Below, one piece after another: positions 1 through 6,669 of a stretch of 6,912 bases of DNA (within the stretch, counting starts at the first letter, position 1; each line of letters opens with the position of its first letter). Both the position numbers and the translations under genes were made by a program. The notes below the pieces were generated by a model. The model made no database searches. It saw nothing but the letters and a program-made list of their open reading frames with translations, and was not told where the DNA came from. The stretch comes from Candidatus Thalassarchaeaceae archaeon (lineage in GTDB: Archaea > Thermoplasmatota > Poseidoniia > Poseidoniales > Thalassarchaeaceae), in NCBI GenBank assembly GCA_030747885.1, contig JASLJW010000180.1:1-6912 (forward strand), in the 5' to 3' direction.

Positions 1-1229
1 TGATCTGCTCCAATCACTCGCCCATTTCTTCCATCAGTAGCTCGAATGAACCCATCTCCAAGGTCAGTATGTACTGCATAAGCAAGGTCCTTTGCGGTTG
101 ATCCTTGAGGAATAAGCAATGCATCTGGAAGGACTCTTCCATCCCCATCCACCCATTTTGATTCATCTTGAACAGGATATGCGACTATTCGATCTAGACG
201 ATCAAAAAGGACAGATGAAAGTAGAGAAATTAATCCAGTTCCGCCCATTTCTTCAATCCGATTTGATAGAGCAGCAAGCCCCTTCTTTTGTGCTTCAGAC
301 AATTCAACGTCTTCTGATATTGTAAAATCCAAATCTCCTGGTCTGTAATTGATTGCACCTGCCTTTGCAGCTCTTCTAAGACCCAACTCAGTTTCAGCAG
401 ATGTTGCTTCGATTAGTCCGCCGTTTTCTTCTATACGTTTTTTCAGATTAATCCATTTTGATAATTCAGCTTGATCTGCTTTGTTAGCAGCGACATAAAC
501 TGGAAACAATCGTTCTCGTAAATCACATGCAAGTTCTTTCACAGTTTCTTCCTTCCATGACCATGGTACTCCTAGGTCTGGATTGGCAGAAATGAATGAA
601 GACAATTTACTGGATATCATGGTTTCAGTTGCACCTAGTCCACTGAGTTGAGAATGAATAAAACGAACGAGAGCAGCCTGCCCTTCTGCTTGAGCCCTCC
701 TCGCTCCTCGCGACCATGAGTCATTTAGAATACCTGAAATCCAAGCATTGAGTTCATTGATCAAGAAGTCATATTCATCTTCAGGATTACATGCATTTTC
801 GCCAATTGGATTTCCTTCTATATCGGTGGTGCCTGACGCATCAACAACTTGAATCAGAGCATCGCAATTAGCTAAATCAGAGAGGAATTGGTTTCCGCGA
901 CCGCGTCCTTGATGAGCATCCGGAACAAGGCCAGCGACATCAACCAAAGTGACTGGGACAATCCTTCGATGTCCGATACATGATCCTGAACGAGGGGAGC
1001 AAATGCTACCATTTCTTTCAGAATCTGATTCGACATTTCGCCCATTTTCTTGCATTTTTTTGATGAGATCTGCACAGGCACAAGTAGATCTGAGGGGCAA
1101 CCATGCGATTCCGATATTTGCATCTATAGTAGTAAATGGATAGTTGGCAATCTCCACTACTGTTTCTGTTAAAGCAGCAAATGTGGTTGACTTTCCGACA
1201 TTTGGTTTTCCCACAAGCCCGATTCGCAT
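1..1229 (-). CDS. ychF: YchF/Obg-like GTPase (archaeal type), 3' end cut by window edge
   Basis: This is an open frame of 409 codons from ATG 1229, still open at the left edge. It begins directly on the P-loop strand, so the start is well fixed. The nucleotide-binding motifs are G1 GKPNVGKS at residues 7-14, a G2 threonine in PFTTID near 32-36, G3 DVAG at 97-100, G4 NKAD at 249-252 and G5 SAE at 277-279. The last 40 or so residues (IPQGSTAKDLAYAVHTDLG, about 373-391) are a TGS domain. The family (COG0012) binds ribosomes and nucleotides in the cytoplasm. Bacterial YchF has an altered G4 and prefers ATP; the intact NKAD here suggests GTP (inference). Cysteines at 50, 52, 77 and 84 before G3 match, from memory, a Cys motif of archaeal homologues, although the spacing looks expanded here. 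Probably only some 10 residues are missing. The gene lies 8 bases after the oxidase-like gene and is likely co-transcribed with it. Confidence 0.92.
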   Translation of the reverse strand, partial: MRIGLVGKPNVGKSTTFAALTETVVEIANYPFTTIDANIGIAWLPLRSTCACADLIKKMQENGRNVESDSERNGSICSPRSGSCIGHRRIVPVTLVDVAGLVPDAHQGRGRGNQFLSDLANCDALIQVVDASGTTDIEGNPIGENACNPEDEYDFLINELNAWISGILNDSWSRGARRAQAEGQAALVRFIHSQLSGLGATETMISSKLSSFISANPDLGVPWSWKEETVKELACDLRERLFPVYVAANKADQAELSKWINLKKRIEENGGLIEATSAETELGLRRAAKAGAINYRPGDLDFTISEDVELSEAQKKGLAALSNRIEEMGGTGLISLLSSVLFDRLDRIVAYPVQDESKWVDGDGRVLPDALLIPQGSTAKDLAYAVHTDLGDGFIRATDGRNGRVIGAD

Positions 1230-1237
1230 GGGTGACC

Positions 1238-2929
1238 TTACTCCTCTTCAGAGAGTACAGTTGGCCCAACCATGTCATCATCACCATCTTCAGTAGTTAG
1301 AACAGTGTCCAATGTGACTCCAGCAGTTAGAAGGTCTCGAACAGTAGTAGTTCTAGAGATAACGTATCTAGCAGGACCAAGTATGTTGAATTCTGGATCT
1401 GAATCATGAGTACGAGTTCCTCTTACAACATTCTGTGCTAGGAAAAGAACTCCAAGAACAACTCCATAGAATAGAATTGAAGCGATTGGCTCCAGTTCAG
1501 CAGCAGTTGAACTAATTCCTTCTTCGAGTCCTGCCTCTGCAAAGGAAATTTCTGCGAAATCAGACATCATACTAACCATAAATGCACCAACAGCACCCAA
1601 ACCAAGGAACCAAACAGCCCTAACTCCAGATGATTGACTTTCCAATTCTTTTCCTGTAACATCCGGGATGATTGCTAAGGTTCCACCTAAAGCTAGAGGG
1701 ATGATTGCAGTCCACACTGCGCCCAGTCTGATTGAACTGATGGCTGCTGCTAATTCGTTGCTACCACTCATTGCATCAAGAGTAGTGAAAAGTGAGGCAA
1801 TAGCCATGATTGGTAGCATGAATGCACCGAAGGCAATCAATGTAAGAGCCGTATCTTCAAAGATAGCTCCTGAGCGTCTAATCGCAGTAAGTACATTTGT
1901 AGAGAACATGAACATTACCGGGATGGATAGTGCCATCAGGGTAGTGATAATCAATGACGAAGTACAATTTGTTTCACCCCCGCATGGAGGGAAAGAAGCT
2001 CCAGCTGTAACTCCATGATTTAGTGGGAACCAGGTCAAATCTAGGAAATGCAAAGTTGCAGGATCATAGGTCATTGGTGAAACTGTGAAAACACATCCAA
2101 CCAAAGTAAGTGCAACAAGAGAACGGCTAGGTATTGGGATTCCAGTTGTTGACGGGATTGCATAGTATACTACGCCAAATATCACACAAAGGAACATTCC
2201 AATGTGCAATTGTTCGGAAATCCAAAGTGTATGTGGAGCAGCATCTTTGCCTAAAAGTACGAATGTTAACTGGCTCACAAAGTATCCTATTAGTCCGATA
2301 ATGATGAACCATTGAGGTGCCGCTAATCCAGTAGTCTGTTCTCTAATCGTTAGCAGAAGGTTAGCGATGATTGCTAGTGAGGCCAATGCAGATAGGGAAT
2401 AACCAGAGAATGCAATAATATTGCCAATATTGTGTGTCACTTGACTTCCGATGATGAATAGAAGGATACCTACTGTGAATAACATGCCCATGAGCCCTGC
2501 GTTATTTTCGTTGGCAAGAGTTTTGTCGGACATTCTTGGAACAATATGCAAAGCACTCCCGATTAGTAGCATGATCATTCCTCCAAAGGTAGCCATTATG
2601 CTAGGTGTATAGGCTGCATCTCCAGTCAAGTCCCAACTCCAAGATTGGAGGCTATGAAGTGCATTTGGGGAGTGACCCAACCAAAGATCCACGAAGGTAA
2701 TGCTAGCACCAATGAAGAGCCAAGTCATTCCATGATTAATCCAAGCGGCTGCACCAGTTCCTGAACGTCCTTCAAGGGCTGTTGCCCCCGGACCCAATGC
2801 TTTGCCGAGCATGAAACCAGTCATCCCAGCAACAACGTCTCCTAGGAAACCAAGTCCTGCTCTAAGCCTCCAAGCGAAAACCGCTAGAATGCCCCAGAAA
2901 ATTATCATCATGAGTACAATTGTATTCAT
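1238..2929 (-). CDS. CcoN-like (heme-copper oxidase subunit I fold) membrane protein lacking the metal ligands
   Basis: This is a 563-residue protein with about 13-14 membrane helices and an acidic cytoplasmic tail (507-563). Its helix pattern follows cbb3-oxidase subunit I (CcoN). A loop-helix ending in HIVPRM (128-133) corresponds to CcoN TM2. The stretch from W236 to YYAIP (255-259) corresponds to TM6. SRSLVALTLVG starts the TM7 equivalent at 268, and LGAVW to AIIPD (402-423) corresponds to TM10. TM11 and TM12 equivalents follow. By hand alignment to CcoN as remembered, the ligand positions are changed: low-spin heme His to P109, first CuB His to E239, the HH pair to M286/T287, and HVH to about S399/R401. 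Oxygen or NO reduction is therefore unlikely, and the function is unknown. The TM7-TM8 loop is enlarged and holds C316 and C322. ATG 2929 is preferred over GTG 2938 because GAGGAG lies 8 bases before it. The upstream neighbour is a small membrane protein. Automated annotation may call this a cytochrome oxidase subunit. Confidence 0.8.
   Translation of the reverse strand: MNTIVLMMIIFWGILAVFAWRLRAGLGFLGDVVAGMTGFMLGKALGPGATALEGRSGTGAAAWINHGMTWLFIGASITFVDLWLGHSPNALHSLQSWSWDLTGDAAYTPSIMATFGGMIMLLIGSALHIVPRMSDKTLANENNAGLMGMLFTVGILLFIIGSQVTHNIGNIIAFSGYSLSALASLAIIANLLLTIREQTTGLAAPQWFIIIGLIGYFVSQLTFVLLGKDAAPHTLWISEQLHIGMFLCVIFGVVYYAIPSTTGIPIPSRSLVALTLVGCVFTVSPMTYDPATLHFLDLTWFPLNHGVTAGASFPPCGGETNCTSSLIITTLMALSIPVMFMFSTNVLTAIRRSGAIFEDTALTLIAFGAFMLPIMAIASLFTTLDAMSGSNELAAAISSIRLGAVWTAIIPLALGGTLAIIPDVTGKELESQSSGVRAVWFLGLGAVGAFMVSMMSDFAEISFAEAGLEEGISSTAAELEPIASILFYGVVLGVLFLAQNVVRGTRTHDSDPEFNILGPARYVISRTTTVRDLLTAGVTLDTVLTTEDGDDDMVGPTVLSEEE
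1241..1246 (-). promoter_or_regulatory. Possible Shine-Dalgarno of the GTPase gene
   Basis: The minus strand reads GAGGAG here, 11 bases before the GTPase ATG at 1229. It lies in the last two glutamate codons of the oxidase-like gene, just before its TAA. The spacing is slightly long, so the call is tentative. It would couple translation of the two genes. Confidence 0.4.
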
Positions 2930-2934
2930 TTCAA

Positions 2935-3261
2935 TCACTCCTCTACAGCCTTAACTAGAACACTTGCAACAAGTGAGAAGAAACCAACCATGATTCCTAA
3001 GATGAAGAACCAGATGCCATTATCCATTACTCCTGCAAGTAGTGGAACCACATCACTGACTACAGGAAATCCGTGGCCAGGATACAAAATATCATACAAA
3101 ACAAGGAAAATCAGTAGAGCGATAAAACCCATGGCTGTTGCCATTCTTCCAAGTCCAGGTTCCTCATCAGAACGCATGTAATCAAACAGGCCAAATCCAG
3201 TATCTTCTTCCATTGAACTCTGAACCCCCTCTTGTCTTTCGGTGTTGGGTGCTCTTGCCAC
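2935..3261 (-). CDS. Small two-helix membrane protein, partner candidate for the CcoN-like protein
   Basis: This is a 108-residue protein from a GTG start at 3261; I do not recognise the family. Residues 1-40 are polar and acidic. Two hydrophobic segments follow, at about 41-60 (MGFIALLIFLVLYDILYP core) and 82-104, joined by a loop of about 20 residues (PGHGFPVVSDVVPLLAGVMD). It has no cysteine and no CXXCH heme site, so it is not CcoO or CcoP. Its TGA overlaps the region of the CcoN-like start, which indicates translational coupling and suggests that the two proteins work in one membrane complex (inference). An in-frame ATG at 3213, with a GAGGGGG run 11 bases upstream, would give a 92-residue form starting MEEDTGFGLFDYM. 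The sequence does not settle which start is used. The lack of cofactor motifs fits the loss of ligands in its neighbour. Confidence 0.72.
   Translation of the reverse strand: MARAPNTERQEGVQSSMEEDTGFGLFDYMRSDEEPGLGRMATAMGFIALLIFLVLYDILYPGHGFPVVSDVVPLLAGVMDNGIWFFILGIMVGFFSLVASVLVKAVEE
2938..2943 (-). promoter_or_regulatory. Shine-Dalgarno that decides the CcoN-like start
   Basis: The minus strand reads GAGGAG followed by TGATTGAA and ATG, an 8-base spacing suited to the anti-SD of archaeal 16S rRNA. It lies inside the final codons of the upstream small gene. If the in-frame GTG at 2938 were the start, this site would fall at the start codon and be of no use. The ATG at 2929 is therefore favoured. 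Confidence 0.6.
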
Positions 3262-3322
3262 AGTTCAGCCGCCCTTAAGCGTTGGGCGAATGAAGAGACA
3301 AATGAATGCAGCAATCTATCAA

Positions 3323-4471
3323 TCAAGGTGCTCGGAGAATCTTATCGAGGGGCGCTCTTCTATCCCACCCAATACCTAGAGGGACGGGAAGCGCTCCATC
3401 TAATTCGATTTCATTTTTCCACACTTGTTGACATGCGCATTCGATCCCATCAAATTCTCGAATATCTGCGGATACGCTGTATCTTTCTATTGCAGCAGCA
3501 ACTTCTCGGTCACATTCTCCACAGTTGTGTGATCCTCGAATCATTCCAGCTGCCGTTGGATGAACGATAATTCGACATCCATCTGTAGCATTTTTTGCAG
3601 AAACGGGACGAACATCCTCATGCACGCTTCTGATCATTTCTACTAAACTCCAAAGCCATGGTGGACGATATTCTCTTGCTCTATGGATTCGATCAACGAT
3701 GGTTCTTTTTTGGATATTCATTGGATTAACTGAAATTTCATCAGATAGTGGTGCAACAGCTCTAATCCATTCCGACGTCTGACGTACTGCATCACCTTCA
3801 GACATAAATGGAGGCTTGAAAAGAAGATAAGTTTTCACTCTAAGTCCATTTTCTTTTAGAGTTTCCACGGCTTGATGCCATCTTTTTGTATTGAATCCTT
3901 TGTTACAATTGAACCTCAGTACTGCATCATCATATGCTTCAAGCCCTATTGCAACAGTACATCCAGGATGCCTCTCAGCCACCCATCGAATTTTTTCCTC
4001 TTTACAGAGATGGGCTTGCGCCTCAACGATCAAATGAAGCCCTCTTTCATGGGTTTCTTTGAGCACAGTTTCCTGCCAATCAGGAGGATTTTCTTTGTCT
4101 TCAAAGAATGTTCCAGAAGTGTAGACTTTCACCATTTGACAATCTTCGAAATCATTTGTTCGCTTTTTTGCAACTTCCCATTGAGCATGCAAATCTTCAC
4201 TGGTAACATCATCTCTTACATCATTGAAATATCCACAAAAAGTACAACCACTTTTCCACCACCATTCGCATCCTTTGGTGCGTAGAATAACAGTTGCAGC
4301 AGTACAAGGAGTTCCATCTGGAAGTCTTTCTGGAGTTGTGTATACTGTAGCAGGTTGCGATGCATCCCATGATTCTCTAATACGAATAGACTCAGGAGAG
4401 TTTTCAGGTGCTTTGACCAAATGGTGGACCTTTACAGCCCGCTCTTCAGACCCCAACATCCCTTTTGCCAT
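3323..4471 (-). CDS. raSEA: Archaeosine biosynthesis radical SAM protein RaSEA
   Basis: This 382-residue protein matches the RaSEA family (TIGR01210 type) in length and layout. RaSEA works with ArcS. ArcS attaches lysine to preQ0 at position 15 of archaeal tRNA, and RaSEA then cleaves the adduct by radical SAM chemistry to leave the formamidine of archaeosine. The [4Fe-4S] ligands are C68, C76 and C79, in KGCEWWWKSGCTFCGYF. The C-x7-C-x2-C spacing differs from the classical CX3CX2C but is, as I recall, normal for this family. YTSGTFFED (117-125) and IVEAQAH (148-154) fit the following strands of the radical SAM barrel. Near the C-terminus, HNCGEC (315-320) and ECAC (344-347) give four cysteines, C317, C320, C345 and C347, that could bind zinc or another cluster (inference). 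ATG 4471 has no clear Shine-Dalgarno, so a short or absent leader is likely. The small membrane gene follows after 61 bases. Confidence 0.92.
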   Translation of the reverse strand: MAKGMLGSEERAVKVHHLVKAPENSPESIRIRESWDASQPATVYTTPERLPDGTPCTAATVILRTKGCEWWWKSGCTFCGYFNDVRDDVTSEDLHAQWEVAKKRTNDFEDCQMVKVYTSGTFFEDKENPPDWQETVLKETHERGLHLIVEAQAHLCKEEKIRWVAERHPGCTVAIGLEAYDDAVLRFNCNKGFNTKRWHQAVETLKENGLRVKTYLLFKPPFMSEGDAVRQTSEWIRAVAPLSDEISVNPMNIQKRTIVDRIHRAREYRPPWLWSLVEMIRSVHEDVRPVSAKNATDGCRIIVHPTAAGMIRGSHNCGECDREVAAAIERYSVSADIREFDGIECACQQVWKNEIELDGALPVPLGIGWDRRAPLDKILRAP

Positions 4472-4566
4472 TGTTTCGCCGATGAGGCATTGAAAATAGG
4501 GGTTTTCCTTTTATTCCTCCAATATTCGGTCCTACCTTCAAATGCCGACAGTCTCCGTATGACTTC
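4472..4566. promoter_or_regulatory. Divergent promoter region between RaSEA and the transporter
   Basis: This 95-base gap separates the two divergent starts and must hold promoters for both. The most AT-rich core, CTTTTATT at 4508-4515, could act as a TATA element. On the minus strand it reads AATAAAAGG, preceded by purine-rich GGAGG as a possible BRE, and lies about 35 bases before the RaSEA ATG. On the plus strand a second candidate, AATATT at 4521-4526, lies 40 bases before the transporter ATG. Neither start has a recognisable Shine-Dalgarno, which fits the leaderless or short-leader transcripts common in archaea. The exact elements are uncertain. Confidence 0.4.
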
Positions 4567-6630
4567 ATGACCGAAGCAAGTGCAGTCTCCGGGGACTCAG
4601 AAAAAGTGGATATTGGAGCAATATTTGACGCAATGTCTCCCGAAGAAAGGAAGGGGATTCAAGGATGGTATTGGTATGATTGGGCAAATCAAGCTTATGC
4701 GCTAACTGTAATGACAGTCATTGCTCCACAAGTAATGGCTAGCCTATACAACTTAGCAACTGGAACTCAGTCTGGAGATGCATTTTATGCATTTGTCCTT
4801 ACATTTTCGATGGTATTCGTAGTATTGACTGCTCCAGCACTGGGTGTAATTGCAGATAAGATGCCAATTAAGAAGAAGTTACTGAAGTGGTATACCGCTG
4901 CTGGAATTTTGTTTACTGCAGTGATGGGAGCAGCTCCTTACTTTGGATCTTCAGGATATATTTTCCTTGCTTTGACCTATACGATTGGTACTGTTGGTTT
5001 TACTGGTGGTAACGTGATTTACTATTCATTCATGCCTTATCTAGGTGGGAAAAAGACGCAAGACCATGTTTCTACATGGGGTTACGTCTATGGTTACGCT
5101 GGTGGTTCCCTCCTCCTAATTTTCCATCTTGCATTACTATTGGGTCCTTTCAACTGGGATACAAATTTCAAGTTAGCAGTGATTTTTGTTACATCTGCTC
5201 TTTGGTGGTGGGGCTTTGGGGCTTTGATGTTCAAGTGGACTCCAGAACCTGAAATTGAGACCACGATGGAATGGACTGGATTTAAACCAGCATTAAAAAT
5301 CGCTTATGGGCAAGTTTACCAAACAGCAAGAGAGATCAAGAAATTCAAGGTTCTTGCTCTCTTTTTAGTTGCTTATCTTTTGTTCTATGATGGAGTAAAT
5401 ACAATTGCTAGCATGGCTAGTGCATTTGGCGAATCTGTTCTTCGATTGGATACCAGTATGAACATTATGTTATTGCTAACAGTCAATGTTATTGCAATTC
5501 CAATGACTGCTGTTTTTGGGAAATTAGCAAACATCAAGGGTACAAAATTCGCATTAATGCTAGCACTCATTATCTACTGTTTTGTTGCCATTGCAGCAGC
5601 TGCATTCGCTCCATTAGAATTAGACCCAACTACAGATTCAGATAACAACGGATTACCGGATGATGCAGAGGGAGAGTCATCTCGTTATGATTTTACATTT
5701 ACTTACAATGAAACAACAAATTTGTACGAAATGGATACTTTGTATGGTAGAGGATATGATGGATGGGTAGGAGAGAATTCTGCAGGCGACGCACCTTTCA
5801 GAGATGCATTCCAAGCACATTTCCCCGATCAAGAAGTTTCCGAATCTTCTTCAACCAGTGAAAGTGATTTAGGAATTTCATCGGGAATTCTTGTATTACT
5901 AGTGATTTTAGTTTCCTTCGCTTTACTAGGTAGTGCGATAATGTATCTCCAAAAGATGGAACTTGGTCCAGCAACTGTAGTAATCGCGATTCTACTAGTT
6001 CTCGCAGGGATTTATGCAGCCTCTTTGTTTGTTGACGAAGCGGCAACAACATCCGAATCTAGTGTAGAAACAATCACATCAGAGGATGCAGCCTCTCTTA
6101 TCTCTGCATTCGATAATGTATCAGATCATCGATTTGCAATCATAATTATTGGCCCTGATTTCATTGAATCTGAGGTAGGTGATCGTCATCCAACTATTGT
6201 AGATCAAGGAGGAATGGTAGATGGTTGGGCTGAATTTATGCGAGATAATGTATGGGAACCATTTGGGATTACGGTATCTTTGCAATGGATCATTTTGGGT
6301 TGCTTAGTTGGAATGGTAATGGGTTCAGCAGGTGCACAAGCTCGTTCGATGTTCTCTATGTTGATTCCTGAGACTAGAACTTCTGAATTCTTTGGATTCT
6401 TTGGTTTCTTAGGTAAGTCTGCAGCAATGATTGGCACCTTCCTTTACGGTATTGCAAGTTCAACCTTTGATAGCCGTGTAGCGATCATGACAATAACTGT
6501 CGTGATTTTGGCTGGAACAATAATTGCTTCACAAATTGATCTTGAAGAAGGAATTAGGGTTGCGAATGAGGAAGATGAACGAAATAGAGCTGTAGCTAGA
6601 AAACAGAGAAGCGCCCCCTCTGAAGAATAA
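4567..6630 (+). CDS. Atg22/UMF1-family major facilitator transporter with large extracytoplasmic insert
   Basis: This is a 687-residue polytopic membrane protein. YDWANQAYA (37-45) at the first helix is the hallmark of the Atg22/UMF1 family of the major facilitator superfamily. ADKMPIKKK (96-104) is the basic loop after TM2. QARSMFSMLIPETRTSEFFG (591-610) followed by GKSAAMIGTFLYGI matches the conserved C-terminal half. Fungal Atg22 exports amino acids from vacuoles; the substrate of archaeal members is unknown. Usual prokaryotic members are about 430-460 residues. The excess lies between TM9 (ending near 350) and the helix at about 571. It comprises a polar domain (351-436), two extra helices (437-460 and 467-488) and a second polar domain (489-565). 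With the amino end inside, both polar parts face outward. DSDNNGLPDDAE (357-368) resembles a calcium-binding thrombospondin type 3 or EF-hand loop. The C-terminal tail is charged. ATG 4567 is the only reasonable start. Confidence 0.9.
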   Translation: MTEASAVSGDSEKVDIGAIFDAMSPEERKGIQGWYWYDWANQAYALTVMTVIAPQVMASLYNLATGTQSGDAFYAFVLTFSMVFVVLTAPALGVIADKMPIKKKLLKWYTAAGILFTAVMGAAPYFGSSGYIFLALTYTIGTVGFTGGNVIYYSFMPYLGGKKTQDHVSTWGYVYGYAGGSLLLIFHLALLLGPFNWDTNFKLAVIFVTSALWWWGFGALMFKWTPEPEIETTMEWTGFKPALKIAYGQVYQTAREIKKFKVLALFLVAYLLFYDGVNTIASMASAFGESVLRLDTSMNIMLLLTVNVIAIPMTAVFGKLANIKGTKFALMLALIIYCFVAIAAAAFAPLELDPTTDSDNNGLPDDAEGESSRYDFTFTYNETTNLYEMDTLYGRGYDGWVGENSAGDAPFRDAFQAHFPDQEVSESSSTSESDLGISSGILVLLVILVSFALLGSAIMYLQKMELGPATVVIAILLVLAGIYAASLFVDEAATTSESSVETITSEDAASLISAFDNVSDHRFAIIIIGPDFIESEVGDRHPTIVDQGGMVDGWAEFMRDNVWEPFGITVSLQWIILGCLVGMVMGSAGAQARSMFSMLIPETRTSEFFGFFGFLGKSAAMIGTFLYGIASSTFDSRVAIMTITVVILAGTIIASQIDLEEGIRVANEEDERNRAVARKQRSAPSEE

Positions 6631-6669
6631 GGAAATTATTGAATTTGGTGAATCAACGGGGCGATTCAA

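Noticed and set aside
119..325. Small plus-strand frames within positions 119-325 and 949-1143.
   Set aside because: Both are antisense to the GTPase frame, which carries all five G motifs and a TGS domain.
872..1287. Short minus-strand frames in other registers over the GTPase start.
   Set aside because: They overlap the P-loop region of the GTPase in the wrong frame and show no domain.
1668..2018. Plus-strand open frame of 116 codons opposite the CcoN-like gene.
   Set aside because: It lies wholly antisense to a well-supported membrane protein gene and has no recognisable domain or ribosome binding site.
1238..2929. Calling this gene a functional cbb3-type cytochrome c oxidase subunit I.
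   Set aside because: The fold matches, but the heme and copper ligand histidines are missing and no heme c subunit lies beside it.
3270..3288. Inverted repeat CGCCC/GGGCG with a 9-base loop between RaSEA and the small gene, considered as a terminator.
   Set aside because: The stem is only 5 bp, no T-run follows on the minus strand, and archaeal termination relies mainly on T-tracts. It may be chance.
3872..4285. Plus-strand open frame of 137 codons opposite RaSEA.
   Set aside because: It is antisense to the conserved radical SAM core, and its composition is that of a shadow frame.
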